A DNA stretch of 63,313 nt from NCBI GenBank assembly GCA_021647785.1, contig JAKIUC010000021.1, positions 1 through 63,313 on the forward strand, given 5' to 3'. The DNA is from Melioribacteraceae bacterium. Its GTDB lineage: Bacteria; Bacteroidota; Ignavibacteria; Ignavibacteriales; Melioribacteraceae. Below the pieces are notes generated by a model. It did no database searches, was not told the origin of the DNA, and worked only from the letters and a program-made list of their open reading frames with translations. Numbering within the stretch: position 1 is the stretch's first letter; each line of letters opens with the position of its first letter. A program made the position numbers and the translations under genes. Below are positions 36,216 to 46,400 of the stretch, piece after piece.

Positions 36216-37064
36216 TCATTCAAAAACAATAGTCTTTCCTTTATGAACTAAAACTCGGTGGTCTAAAAATGAGTGAAGTGCTTTTGCAAGAACTAACCTT
36301 TCCAAATCTCTACCTTTGCGAACAAGATCTTTTACTGAATCTTTATGACTAATTCTCACAATATCTTGGGCAATAATTGGACCTTCATCTAAATCGTTTG
36401 TTACAAAATGGCTTGTAGCTCCAATCATTTTAACGCCTCTTTCGTAGGCTTGCTTGTAGGGGTTTCCGCCAATAAATGCTGGAAGAAATGAGTGGTGTAT
36501 GTTAATTATTTTATTAGGAAATTTTGAAACAAAATTTTCCGAAAGTATTTGCATATAACGAGCAAGCACAATTAAATCTACATCCAGTTTTTTCAGAAGT
36601 TCAATCTCTTTACCTTCTTGCTCAATCTTATTTTCTTTACTTATTTGAAAATGATAAAATGGAATATTATAATTATCAGCAAGAGTCGCCAAATCAGTAT
36701 GATTAGAAATTATGGATAGAATTTCAACATCAAACTCATCAAGTTTATACCTCCATAAAATCTCTTGCAGGGCATGGTCATATTTAGATACAAAAATTGC
36801 GAGCTTTGGCTTTTTCTCTGCAAATTCAATCTTCCATTTAGCATCAAATTTTTCGGCTAATGGCTTAAACCGCGAGTGAAGTTCATCCTTCCCAAAGAGT
36901 ATTCCGCCAATCTCCCACTCAACACGGATAAAAAACATCTTTGCATAAGAATCAACATGTTCATCCATATTTACAATGTTGCCACCATTATCTGAAATAA
37001 AATTTGCGATTGAAGCGACCAATCCTTTTTGGTCTGCACACGAAAGTAAAAGTATTGCTGTCAT
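36216..37064 (-). CDS. purU: Formyltetrahydrofolate deformylase
   Basis: A 282-residue enzyme that hydrolyses 10-formyl-THF to THF and formate, balancing the one-carbon pool and supplying formate to PurT. The N-terminal ACT domain (residues 1-85, AILLLSCADQKGLVASIANF) is regulatory. The formyltransferase domain (87-282) has the catalytic Asn-His-Asp set in INIHHSFLPAF and DLDEGPIIAQD. The frame extends to 37133, but ATG 37064 gives the normal PurU N-terminus and length and has AAAGG upstream. The extra codons would add an unlikely hydrophobic leader. It stands alone. Confidence 0.93.
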   Translation of the reverse strand: MTAILLLSCADQKGLVASIANFISDNGGNIVNMDEHVDSYAKMFFIRVEWEIGGILFGKDELHSRFKPLAEKFDAKWKIEFAEKKPKLAIFVSKYDHALQEILWRYKLDEFDVEILSIISNHTDLATLADNYNIPFYHFQISKENKIEQEGKEIELLKKLDVDLIVLARYMQILSENFVSKFPNKIINIHHSFLPAFIGGNPYKQAYERGVKMIGATSHFVTNDLDEGPIIAQDIVRISHKDSVKDLVRKGRDLERLVLAKALHSFLDHRVLVHKGKTIVFE

Positions 37065-37079
37065 AAAACCTTTAAGTGT

Positions 37080-37265
37080 TATAATAATTTCAAATGGGTT
37101 CAAAGATAGAAAACCACAAATGCTAAACAACAAAATACAAATAAATTACAAGAAGCAAATATCAAATTCAAAACATTGTATGAATATATGGGCAGGCTAC
37201 TTTAGTTTGGAATTTCGTCACTGGAATTTGATTTTTATTTGTTCCTTGTAAATTATTGTTTGATA
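37080..37265. repeat. Imperfect long inverted repeat, AT-rich filler
   Basis: The purU leader holds opposed AT-rich arms, for example ACAAATAAATTACAAG near 37139 against CTTGTAAATTATTG near 37245, and a GGAATTT...GGAATTT direct element. It resembles the decayed intergenic repeats common in this phylum. The boundaries are uncertain. Confidence 0.4.
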
Positions 37266-37334
37266 TTTATGGCTAAGCTATAATTATGACAGCAATAATA
37301 AAAAAATACTATGTTAATTAGAACTAAGCCATAT

Positions 37335-37766
37335 TTATTCCTCTTCCGATTTAAAAACCCAAAATTCACCAAGCATAAAATTAGAGACCATACCGAGAAA
37401 TATACCAGCTAAGTTTGCTATTAAATAATGAATATCTAAATAATTTGTAAGAGTTAAAAGTACTACATAATTTATTAAGGCTCCAAGTGAGGCTGATAAA
37501 TAATAACGCCACAAACGATGGAAGAAACTATGTTTTCTGCTTTTTTTATTTTCGTTCCAAGTCCAATAATTGTTTAAAATAAAATTTGATAAAACTGCTG
37601 TGCCTATAGCAAATATTGGAGCCACTGCAAGGGGAACTCCGAGCAATCCTTTCAGAACCCAGAGTACACCAGTGTTTACGGCAATACCACTTGTTCCAAC
37701 AACTCCAAATTTTATAAACCGAATTATAAATTTTTTATCAATTCGGTCCTTTATAGTTTTTAGCAT
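37335..37766 (-). CDS. GtrA-family membrane protein
   Basis: A 143-residue protein with four predicted helices (FIKFGVVGTSGIAVNTGVLW, VAPIFAIGTAVLSNFILNNY, and two more) and the family motif NFILNNYWTW. GtrA proteins are thought to move lipid-linked sugars across the membrane or to assist GT-C glycosyltransferases. The gene begins 29 bp inside the end of the GT39 gene, so both are probably translated together and act on the same polyprenyl-sugar donor. No strong ribosome binding site precedes it, which fits coupling. Confidence 0.88.
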   Translation of the reverse strand: MLKTIKDRIDKKFIIRFIKFGVVGTSGIAVNTGVLWVLKGLLGVPLAVAPIFAIGTAVLSNFILNNYWTWNENKKSRKHSFFHRLWRYYLSASLGALINYVVLLTLTNYLDIHYLIANLAGIFLGMVSNFMLGEFWVFKSEEE

Positions 37767-39237
37767 AATAACAAATTATCTTTCTTACAGATTTTCCATT
37801 TACAAATTTATAATCAAAAGTTTCTAATTCCACTACTTCATCAAAATATTTTTTTATTTCATTTAAGTCGGCATCATATTCTGTTCTGTTGCTGCGTACA
37901 TAAATTGCATCTTTCCCCTTTAATCTATTAGGTATTCCCCAATAGTCGAACTGTAAAGCACGTTTGCCATATATGTTTTCCGCATAAGTATTTTGCTGGT
38001 CGGGCAAATAAAACTTCATTAACGATGCAGCTTTATACCCATTACTGAAAATAAACACATTCTCATTACCACCACGTTCTTGCTGTATTTCATAAATTTT
38101 TTCGGCAGCATCTTCCCAGCCGCTCCAAGTATTGCCATTACCTAGTGGAATGTTTGGGACAACCATAACTATATGACCAGCGAACACCAAAACTATTGAT
38201 GTCCAAATTCCAATTTTAATTAATTTACTTCTATTCAAAAACGATTCCGAAAAGAGAATAGTAACGATAGCAATTAAAGGTAAAAAACCAGGCAGCAGCC
38301 AATTCATTTTAACGAGAGATGTTAAGCTCACAAGTGTAAACCCGCCAATAATAATTATTGCACTCCAAAAATAGAGATGCATATTTTCATTCTCCTTCCA
38401 TCTCTTAATTATTGATGAAAAGCTTTTAAATAGATAAATAAAAAGAAGCGGTGTAAGCATAAATAACTGACTTCCGAGAAGCTGAAGAATATATGTAATG
38501 CGTAATTGCCGTACTGTATCTGCTCTCTCTGCCGATTGAAAAAGAAATGAAGCCCAACCACGCTCGTAATTCCAATAAATAACTGGAGCAAAAATTATGA
38601 ATCCAATTATAATTGCAAGATATGGATATGGAGAAAGCAGCTCTTTTCTATATTTTTTTGAAAAGAGGAAAAAGAAAAATATTGCACCAATTATTACAAC
38701 CGCAGTATATTTACTTACCAATCCAAGCCCAAGCCCAACAGCAGCAAGTAACCACCAATTTTTATTTTCAGTAATTATTCTTTCCTGAATTGCATAAATG
38801 GTAAGGAGCCAAAAGAAAATGAGAGGAGTATCAGGCACAATGGTTATAGCATAAATATGTGCAAACAAAGTTAAGTTGTAAAGCAGAACGGATAGAAACG
38901 CCAACATGTTTTTGTTTTTATTTGGCATGTAACTTTCTGTAAAACGAGAAACTGTTTTGTAAAGCAGAAGTGAAGTAAGTAAATACCAAACCACTGCCAT
39001 AAACTTTACACCAAAAATATTATCGCCAAAAATATTTGTTCCAAGCCATATTGAGTAGGCTGCCATTGGTGGATGGTCGAAATATGACCAATCTAAATTC
39101 TGCGAGTAAAACCAATAGTATGCTTCTTGCGGTGTTATAGGAATGAAAAAGAGATAGACTAATTTGACAATAAATAATATTCCAACAAATTTATAAAAAT
39201 TGTTTTTTGATGAAAGAAATGTTTTGTTGAAAATCAA
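37738..39237 (-). CDS. GT39 (ArnT/PMT-like) membrane glycosyltransferase
   Basis: A 499-residue GT-C enzyme with about 11-12 helices. The first periplasmic loop carries EAYYWFYSQNLDWSYFDHPP, the typical acidic/DHPP motif of GT39 enzymes that use polyprenyl-phosphate sugars. The C-terminal 100 residues form a small soluble domain. It would transfer a sugar to lipid A, a glycan or a protein outside the inner membrane. It appears to start at TTG 39237: AAGGA lies six bases before this codon and there is no nearby ATG. The donor could come from the DPM-like enzyme at 13667. Confidence 0.9.
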   Translation of the reverse strand: MIFNKTFLSSKNNFYKFVGILFIVKLVYLFFIPITPQEAYYWFYSQNLDWSYFDHPPMAAYSIWLGTNIFGDNIFGVKFMAVVWYLLTSLLLYKTVSRFTESYMPNKNKNMLAFLSVLLYNLTLFAHIYAITIVPDTPLIFFWLLTIYAIQERIITENKNWWLLAAVGLGLGLVSKYTAVVIIGAIFFFFLFSKKYRKELLSPYPYLAIIIGFIIFAPVIYWNYERGWASFLFQSAERADTVRQLRITYILQLLGSQLFMLTPLLFIYLFKSFSSIIKRWKENENMHLYFWSAIIIIGGFTLVSLTSLVKMNWLLPGFLPLIAIVTILFSESFLNRSKLIKIGIWTSIVLVFAGHIVMVVPNIPLGNGNTWSGWEDAAEKIYEIQQERGGNENVFIFSNGYKAASLMKFYLPDQQNTYAENIYGKRALQFDYWGIPNRLKGKDAIYVRSNRTEYDADLNEIKKYFDEVVELETFDYKFVNGKSVRKIICYYAKNYKGPN

Positions 39238-39290
39238 AGTTAATCCTTATGATGTTAGTCTCTAATTACTATACACAACACAAATTGTTC

Positions 39291-39338
39291 CGCTCTGCGG
39301 GATACCGACCAACTGGCAAACACTACATTATCGGTATC
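39291..39338. repeat. Paired hairpins downstream of the MNT gene
   Basis: TCCGC/GCGGGA forms one short hairpin (39289-39302). GATACCGA (39301-39308) pairs perfectly with TCGGTATC (39331-39338). It lies directly past the nucleotidyltransferase stop on the minus strand and could slow or end its transcription. No T-run is seen. Confidence 0.5.
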
Positions 39339-39341
39339 GTA

Positions 39342-39656
39342 TTATTCGCTAAGTTTTAACTCAATACCAGAATTTATAATTTCAAATGCAAACGGATTAC
39401 TATTTGTAAAATCGGCTTCACCAATTGGATGTGGTTCAATCCTCAAATCTATATTGCGCCTTAATCTCATTAGCTCCATTTGAGTAGAAAAAAAGTTTGT
39501 CATATTTCCAACAACAATTGCAATATCAATATCACTATCCTCTTTTTCTAATCCTTTAGCAGATGAGCCAAATAGAAATGCTTTTTTTACTTCTATTTCA
39601 ATTGGTATTTGTTTGAGATACCTATGAGCTATATTTATAATTGCTTTATTAACCAT
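39342..39656 (-). CDS. MNT-type nucleotidyltransferase (partner of a HEPN protein)
   Basis: A 104-residue minimal nucleotidyltransferase with the motif FLFGSSAKGLEKEDSDIDIA: the Gly-Ser pair and two metal-binding Asps, with the third acidic residue in IDLRIEP. In HEPN/MNT pairs the MNT protein is usually the antitoxin, often acting by adenylylating the HEPN partner. Its ATG lies 22 bp inside the HEPN gene, a normal arrangement for such pairs. All catalytic residues seem present, so enzymatic antitoxicity is possible. Confidence 0.88.
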   Translation of the reverse strand: MVNKAIINIAHRYLKQIPIEIEVKKAFLFGSSAKGLEKEDSDIDIAIVVGNMTNFFSTQMELMRLRRNIDLRIEPHPIGEADFTNSNPFAFEIINSGIELKLSE

Positions 39657-40036
39657 TGCCTTAATTTTTCAATTTTATCTATCCATTTATCTGTGAACTC
39701 TTTTGTACACAATTTATAAAAGTCTTGTTTATAGTTATCATATCTAGCATTTAGATTAAAAGTTGTTATTTTATCAAACCACTCCTCATGTTCCATACTC
39801 AATTTAAGTTTGCTTTTATTAGCAAGTCTTAGCAAATCATGTGTAAACATTGCATGCTTATGAAACTTATCAACATATATAGCTTTTAGCAACTTTTCAA
39901 TAACTAAGTGTCCCATAAATAATGCCCAACTAAAATCATTAGAAGCAACTAGGTTTTTCATTGTCATATAATTCTGTTCTGCTGATTTTAACCAATGCTG
40001 AACTACCTCATCACTATTTTTAATTTTCTCATCCAT
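39635..40036 (-). CDS. HEPN domain protein (paired with MNT)
   Basis: A 133-residue all-helical HEPN protein of the larger non-HepT family. Features are LVIEKLLKAIYVDKF, HAMFTHDLLRLANK and the C-terminal FNLNARYDNYK motif. The canonical RNase motif R-x(4-6)-H is not evident; the nearest match has Lys/His in place of Arg. It may be non-toxic or use another residue set. It is the first gene of the pair and overlaps the MNT gene by 22 bp. The pair lies between enolase and the GT39 gene with no sign of mobile elements. Confidence 0.85.
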   Translation of the reverse strand: MDEKIKNSDEVVQHWLKSAEQNYMTMKNLVASNDFSWALFMGHLVIEKLLKAIYVDKFHKHAMFTHDLLRLANKSKLKLSMEHEEWFDKITTFNLNARYDNYKQDFYKLCTKEFTDKWIDKIEKLRQWLIKQL

Positions 40037-40087
40037 TAGTATTTGATTACGTGGTAATAATTCTTATCTAAATCTACAATTTTTTAT

Positions 40088-40139
40088 ATAAAAAAAAAGG
40101 CTGCATCCTGTGTAAAAACTTCACACAGAAAAACAGCCC
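40088..40139 (-). terminator. Rho-independent terminator of enolase
   Basis: On the minus strand GGCTG and CAGCC close a stem with inner CTGTGT/ACACAG pairing, followed at once by a run of about eight T residues (40091-40098). It lies 20 bp past the enolase stop and is the clearest intrinsic terminator in the window. Confidence 0.85.
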
Positions 40140-40159
40140 CGTTCGAACAAGTTATTATT

Positions 40160-41464
<1,305 letters not shown>

Positions 41465-41633
41465 TTAAATTATTAATTGAATATTTAAAGATACTTAAAA
41501 GAGAGAGTAATCTCAATTTGGGGTTGTTAAGCTAAAGTTATGAATTGGTAAATGGCTGGATTTTTAATTGAGTGCATACTGACCACAAATTGTTTTTTAA
41601 TACATCATTCTAATACTATGTGTAATATAAACC

Positions 41634-42071
41634 CTACTTTCTTACCGCTTCAAATTCATAACCGAAACCATTAATCGTTTCGCCCGTTAAAGCAAAGGTA
41701 CCTTTCATTACTCCACCATTAAAATCTAACCAAAAAAATTTAATTTCAACAACTATTCCCAACTCTCCTTCTACATCAACTCTGAAATAGTTTTCCTCAC
41801 TAAGTGGAAAGTTGCGAAATTCTTTAATCCCTAATTTATAAAGCAAAACTTTACCCTTAAAAGGTGGAGTTCTGCTTTCAAAGAAAAACATAATTGGGAA
41901 ATCAAGGTACTCATATTTATTTGCATAATCCTTATACTCTACAATTGGTTTACCCATTATAGAAATAACTTTATATGTAATGTTTTTTGTTGACTCTGTT
42001 GCTGAATCACAACCAGAAATATTTAACAAAGCCATAATGAGTATAATAAATATCTTGATATATTTTTTCAT
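41634..42071 (-). CDS. Small lipoprotein of unknown function
   Basis: A 145-residue protein with a lipoprotein signal (MKKYIKIFIILIMALLNISG followed by Cys21). The mature part is beta-rich (KVISIMGKPIVEYKDY, VKEIKFF-like strands) and ends in ALTGETINGFGYEFEAVRK. I recognise no family. It is followed in the same direction by no close gene. The upstream neighbour is an outer-membrane beta-barrel protein, 118 bp away, so both may act at the envelope. Confidence 0.7.
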   Translation of the reverse strand: MKKYIKIFIILIMALLNISGCDSATESTKNITYKVISIMGKPIVEYKDYANKYEYLDFPIMFFFESRTPPFKGKVLLYKLGIKEFRNFPLSEENYFRVDVEGELGIVVEIKFFWLDFNGGVMKGTFALTGETINGFGYEFEAVRK

Positions 42072-42189
42072 CTTAGCTCCATTCTAAATTTTCAAATCTT
42101 ATATTTTTTCTTTCTGTGGGAGGATTACTGTTTTCCATTATTCTTAAATGTTTTTTATATGTTCAAACTTAAAAAAGTAGTAGCTGCTT

Positions 42190-42831
42190 TTAATACATCA
42201 TTCCAATGCTAAGTGTAATATAAAATGCTCCAATTTCATTTTTTACGCTACCCGTCATATGCTCTACACCTTCGCTAATAAATCTTGAATAATAGTATCG
42301 CATATTTAAACCTAAAAGATTGCTTTTGCTTAATCCAAAATCGGCACCAAAGCTAACATAACCCCCAACAGCAAAATGGAATTTTGCAGAATTAAATGAC
42401 TTGAAAAATTCCTCTTTAAAAGGTGTTGAGATACCAAGCGTTGGACCAACCCCAGCCGAAAAATATGGGCGAAGATTATCCGACAATTCCTTTTCAAAAA
42501 TTCTATACCGAATTCCAACATTCAAAGGAATTAAAAAGACTCTATTCTCTTTACCAACTACAATTGACCTTCCGTAATAATCAAAGTATTCAAACTCACG
42601 TGCATTTTTCGATTCTGCAAATGAGACATCAATAAACCCCGATACTTTTGGTGAAAATGATTTTCTTAAAAATGTACCAATTCCAAAACCACCATCGCCA
42701 AACATTAAATTGGCACCCCACGCATTATTCGGAAATTCCATAGGTGGCTTTTCAGGTGCTAACTTTCCAATCCTTTGTCCGTAAAGGAAAAAAGCTGGAA
42801 GAATAAGTAATATAAATAATAGGCGTTTCAT
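42190..42831 (-). CDS. Outer-membrane beta-barrel protein
   Basis: A 213-residue protein with a signal peptide (MKRLLFILLILPAFFLYGQ). It has a barrel-like repeat of alternating residues with Gly-rich turns (NLMFGDGGFGIGTFLRK, FHFAVGGYVSFGADFGLS, GLNMRYYYSRF) and ends in an aromatic strand (AFYITLSIGMMY), typical of eight-strand OmpW/OmpX-like barrels. Its ligand or role is unknown. It is divergent from the AddB-like gene. Confidence 0.75.
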   Translation of the reverse strand: MKRLLFILLILPAFFLYGQRIGKLAPEKPPMEFPNNAWGANLMFGDGGFGIGTFLRKSFSPKVSGFIDVSFAESKNAREFEYFDYYGRSIVVGKENRVFLIPLNVGIRYRIFEKELSDNLRPYFSAGVGPTLGISTPFKEEFFKSFNSAKFHFAVGGYVSFGADFGLSKSNLLGLNMRYYYSRFISEGVEHMTGSVKNEIGAFYITLSIGMMY

Positions 42832-42929
42832 TTCTGTTTGCTTGTTCCGCTTATTATTGCAGAATAATTTTAATTTGTTTGCAAATATTGAACTCCAAAT
42901 AGAGAATAATGTGTGTTAAAATCCCTAAT

Positions 42930-42975
42930 TCTATATTCCTTGTTCAGTATTCAACATTCGATGTTCAATAAATAT
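42930..42975. repeat. Filler repeat (TTCAGTATTCAACATTCGAT)
   Basis: The block TTCAGTATTCAACATTCGAT and the following GTTCAATAAAT is a kind of low-complexity intergenic repeat often seen in this phylum. TTGAACATCGAA forms a weak palindrome. No second copy was seen in the window. Confidence 0.35.
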
Positions 42976-43053
42976 CTTTCTTAATATTGATGCTTAAATA
43001 TATTAAATTTCGGTGTTATAAATAAGTACACTTTTTCATCACTTTAAAATTAA

Positions 43054-46000
43054 ATGATTTTAACAAAAGAGAAAATCGAATCGATAAGTATTGATGAAAT
43101 TCTAAATGAGAGAATCAAGAATAATCAATTCACTAAATTTTTATTAATTGTTCCCACAAACAGAAAGTTGAGAGCATTAAAGAAAGAGATAATCTCATTT
43201 GCATCCAACCAAGTAGTTACTGGGCTTAACTTAGAGACACTTACTACAGTTTCAAACAAATTACTTGGGGTATCAAATCAATATCATGAATTGAGTGATG
43301 AGGCAGCAACAATATTTATTGAACAAAGTGTAAAGTCTGTTGACTTACAATACTTCAATAATTATAACGGGAATATACCTTCCGGCACTCTTGATAGAAT
43401 TAAGAATATAATTTCCAAATATAAGGAAGAAGGCATAACTCCAGAATTACTTTTTGAGGAATCGGAGAAGTTAGAACGCTCGGAGAAGAAAAAAGCAATT
43501 GATATTGCCAAGATTTACAAAGTCTATTTAGAAAAATGCAAAGAACTAAACGCACTTGAGTTGGGGGATATCTATGCAACCCTTATAAACATTGGTGCTG
43601 CAGAACTTGATAATAGTTTTAGTGAACTATTTAGGAGTGTAGAACTAATTGTGCTAACAGGGTTTGATGCTTTCACGGCTTTAGAAATTTCAATTATTAA
43701 TAAACTTGCATCCTTAGATAACAAAAAACTTTTTTTGAGTTTCGATTACTACTCCTACAATTCAATGATATTTTCACATTTAGACGAAACATACTCCCGA
43801 TTCCAAAAATATGGATTTGTAAAAGTTGAGGAGAAGAGTCCTGTTAATCCGAACTCTTTTATAGAACTGGTTAGAAGGAGACTCTTTCTGAAGACAGAAG
43901 AAACTATTTGTGATAAATTTAAAAATAATATAATTAAAATTAGTGCACCGAGTAGAGAGAAGGAAGTTGAGTTAATTGCAAAAGAGATTAAGACCTTACT
44001 TCTCTCAAAAAAAGTGCTTCCGCATGAAATATCTGTAACCTTTAATTTGATTAATAATTACTCCCCTGTTGTGCGTGATACTTTTACTCGATATGGAATT
44101 CCGTTTAACTTGACCGATAGATTAAAGCTCGATAGTTCTCTATCGGTAATTGCAATTATTAGTTTTTTGGAAATTTTAGAATCAGATTATTATTACAAAT
44201 ATATTATACGAGCCTTTAGCAATTCATTGTTGGATGTTACTGATGTAAACATTAATTCAATTATTTTTACTGCGTCAAGGTTAAATATTGTAGTGGGCAA
44301 GCGGGGATGGAGAGATTCGATAAACAATGGAGTTACATTTAAAGAACGTAGAGAAGGGTTAGGGAAAAGCACAAAGACAATTACTCATTATAAGAACACT
44401 CTAAAAAGCCTTGATATCATTGACGATTTGCTTGCTCCGTTTATAAATGAACTGAGACCATTGGAGTTTTTCAAAGAGTTAAATAATCTAATTCACAAAT
44501 TAAATATTCCTAATAATATTCTATCCTCTGGTATTACTAATAAAGAGAATGAAATAAAATCATTAACTACTTTTCTTGTATCATCAAAAGAAATTTTTGG
44601 ATTGATAGAGAATGAGAAGAAAGCAAAATCAACATTTACTCTTTCTTTCTATCTGGAGAAACTTTTTACACTAAGTAGTTCAACCCGCTTTAACATTAAG
44701 GAACGTTCAAATTATGGTGTGCTTGTTACCAACATTGATGAATTGCGTGGTTTAATATTTAAGTATTCTTTTCTTGGTGGTTTAATCGATGGCGATTTCC
44801 CAACAAGATACAGACCTGAAATATTTTTCTCAGGTTCATTTGCAAAGAGAGATAAAGAACACCTTAATAGTGAACGATTCCGATTCTATCAATCACTCTC
44901 CTCGTGGAGTAAGGGTCTCTACTTAACACTACCAAATAGTGAGGGAGAAAAGGATTCAGCAGAATCGACATTCCTAAAAGATTTTGAAAAAATATTTACA
45001 GTTACAAAAAGAGGTGTTGAGGATTACCAACATCTTATCTATTCTAACGAAGAAGCACAGAGAAATGTTCCTATTGATTCACTTATGTTTATTAGTGATG
45101 AAACAAAAGTTGAGTGGAAGTCTCTATCTCAAGAGGATGATTTCCGCAACAATAACCCGCATGAACACTCATCATACAGCGGTTTCATTTTAAACGATGA
45201 TGAGTCTCTATTCAACGATTCGGATTCTTTAGAACGCCCTTATTCAATTTCACAACTTGAGACATATAAAAAATGTCCGTTTCGGTATTTCTTAGAGCGA
45301 GTTTTGAAAATTGAAGTTGCCGATGAACCCGATGAGGAGATAGAGGCTGTTGAAATTGGAAGTTTGCTACATTCAATTATGTACGATTTTTATTCTGAAA
45401 TTATGAAGAGGAATATTAAACTTCATAATTGTAGTGATGCTGTTTTCAAAGTTGCGGAAGATATTATTTTTGATATTGCTGAAAAACATTCTGATTTGAT
45501 TTTGAAAGATTCACCTTTTGCATTTTATGAAAAAGAAAAACTATTTGGACTAAATGGAAAGAGAGAACATTCAATCTTATATCAATTTATTTTAACTGAA
45601 AGAAATGATACTTCAGGAAGAATTCCAAAATATTTTGAAGCTAATTTTGGAGTTGAAGATGTTGAGCAAGATTCATCTATTTCTGTATCAACCCCGTTAA
45701 TGCTGGATGATATTGAACTACGTGGCAAAATTGATAGAATAGATGTTAATAATAATGATAACACATTTGAAGTAATTGATTATAAATCCGGAAGTAAAAC
45801 AATTACCAAAGCTGAAATTATTGAAGGCTTATCACTTCAGTTGCCAATTTATATTTGGGCTGCAAAAGAGCTTTTGTTAAATAACACTGAGGTGAAGTTC
45901 AAACCTCAGGCAATGACAATCTACTCGTTAAAATTTCAGAAAAATATATTTGGCAAAAACCCAGTCTATCTTGGGCGAGGAAGCAATGTAGATTATTCTG

Positions 46001-46170
46001 AAATAATAGATGAATATGTGGAGATTGCACTTGAGCATGTTAAAGCTGCAGTTTACTCTATCCGAAAGGGTGAGTTTCCTATTACGCCCTTTTTGGATAA
46101 CAGAGATAAAGTGTGTCGTTTTTGTAACTATAATATGATTTGTAGAGTTGATGGTATTGGGAATAAATAG
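43054..46170 (+). CDS. AddB-like PD-(D/E)XK nuclease/inactivated helicase
   Basis: A 1038-residue protein of AddB/RexB type. The N-terminal half is helicase-like (FLLIVPTNRKLRALKKEI), but no Walker A GKT is seen. The C-terminal nuclease has ISQLETYKKCPFRYFLERVL with Cys about 741, His about 773 in LLHSIMYDFY, the nuclease core EVIDYKSGS (about 905-913), and VCRFCNYNMIC near the end. The four cysteines fit the AddB 4Fe-4S staple. It would process double-strand breaks with an AddA helicase to load RecA. AddA normally adjoins this gene but is absent here, so it must be elsewhere or the protein acts alone. Confidence 0.88.
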   Translation: MILTKEKIESISIDEILNERIKNNQFTKFLLIVPTNRKLRALKKEIISFASNQVVTGLNLETLTTVSNKLLGVSNQYHELSDEAATIFIEQSVKSVDLQYFNNYNGNIPSGTLDRIKNIISKYKEEGITPELLFEESEKLERSEKKKAIDIAKIYKVYLEKCKELNALELGDIYATLINIGAAELDNSFSELFRSVELIVLTGFDAFTALEISIINKLASLDNKKLFLSFDYYSYNSMIFSHLDETYSRFQKYGFVKVEEKSPVNPNSFIELVRRRLFLKTEETICDKFKNNIIKISAPSREKEVELIAKEIKTLLLSKKVLPHEISVTFNLINNYSPVVRDTFTRYGIPFNLTDRLKLDSSLSVIAIISFLEILESDYYYKYIIRAFSNSLLDVTDVNINSIIFTASRLNIVVGKRGWRDSINNGVTFKERREGLGKSTKTITHYKNTLKSLDIIDDLLAPFINELRPLEFFKELNNLIHKLNIPNNILSSGITNKENEIKSLTTFLVSSKEIFGLIENEKKAKSTFTLSFYLEKLFTLSSSTRFNIKERSNYGVLVTNIDELRGLIFKYSFLGGLIDGDFPTRYRPEIFFSGSFAKRDKEHLNSERFRFYQSLSSWSKGLYLTLPNSEGEKDSAESTFLKDFEKIFTVTKRGVEDYQHLIYSNEEAQRNVPIDSLMFISDETKVEWKSLSQEDDFRNNNPHEHSSYSGFILNDDESLFNDSDSLERPYSISQLETYKKCPFRYFLERVLKIEVADEPDEEIEAVEIGSLLHSIMYDFYSEIMKRNIKLHNCSDAVFKVAEDIIFDIAEKHSDLILKDSPFAFYEKEKLFGLNGKREHSILYQFILTERNDTSGRIPKYFEANFGVEDVEQDSSISVSTPLMLDDIELRGKIDRIDVNNNDNTFEVIDYKSGSKTITKAEIIEGLSLQLPIYIWAAKELLLNNTEVKFKPQAMTIYSLKFQKNIFGKNPVYLGRGSNVDYSEIIDEYVEIALEHVKAAVYSIRKGEFPITPFLDNRDKVCRFCNYNMICRVDGIGNK

Positions 46171-46198
46171 AGTTTTAGAATTTTATTTTTGTCGCTGG

Positions 46199-46364
46199 TG
46201 TCGTGTCAAGTATATATAATGACGTGCAATAACCCCTCACCCCAACCCTCTCCCAAAGGGAGAGGGAGTAAAAGCCCCTCTCTTTTCAAGAGAGGGGTTG
46301 TCCGAAGGACTCACTTAGAGGGGTGAGTTCAGAGAATATACGACATTACAAATATGACACGACA
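46199..46364. repeat. MITE-like element, complete copy with TGTCGTGTCA ends
   Basis: A 166-bp element with perfect 10-bp terminal inverted repeats (TGTCGTGTCA at 46199-46208, TGACACGACA at 46355-46364), which extend imperfectly inward. Nested inside are CTCACCCC/GGGGTGAG and the hairpins CCCTCTCCC/GGGAGAGGG and CCCCTCTCTT/AAGAGAGGGG. The core matches the truncated copy at 15921-16043 over more than 40 bp. It carries no gene. It sits between the convergent AddB-like gene and the lamin-tail gene. Confidence 0.88.
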
Positions 46365-46400
46365 TTAGGCTTGGTCATCATCTATTTAATTTAATAATAT

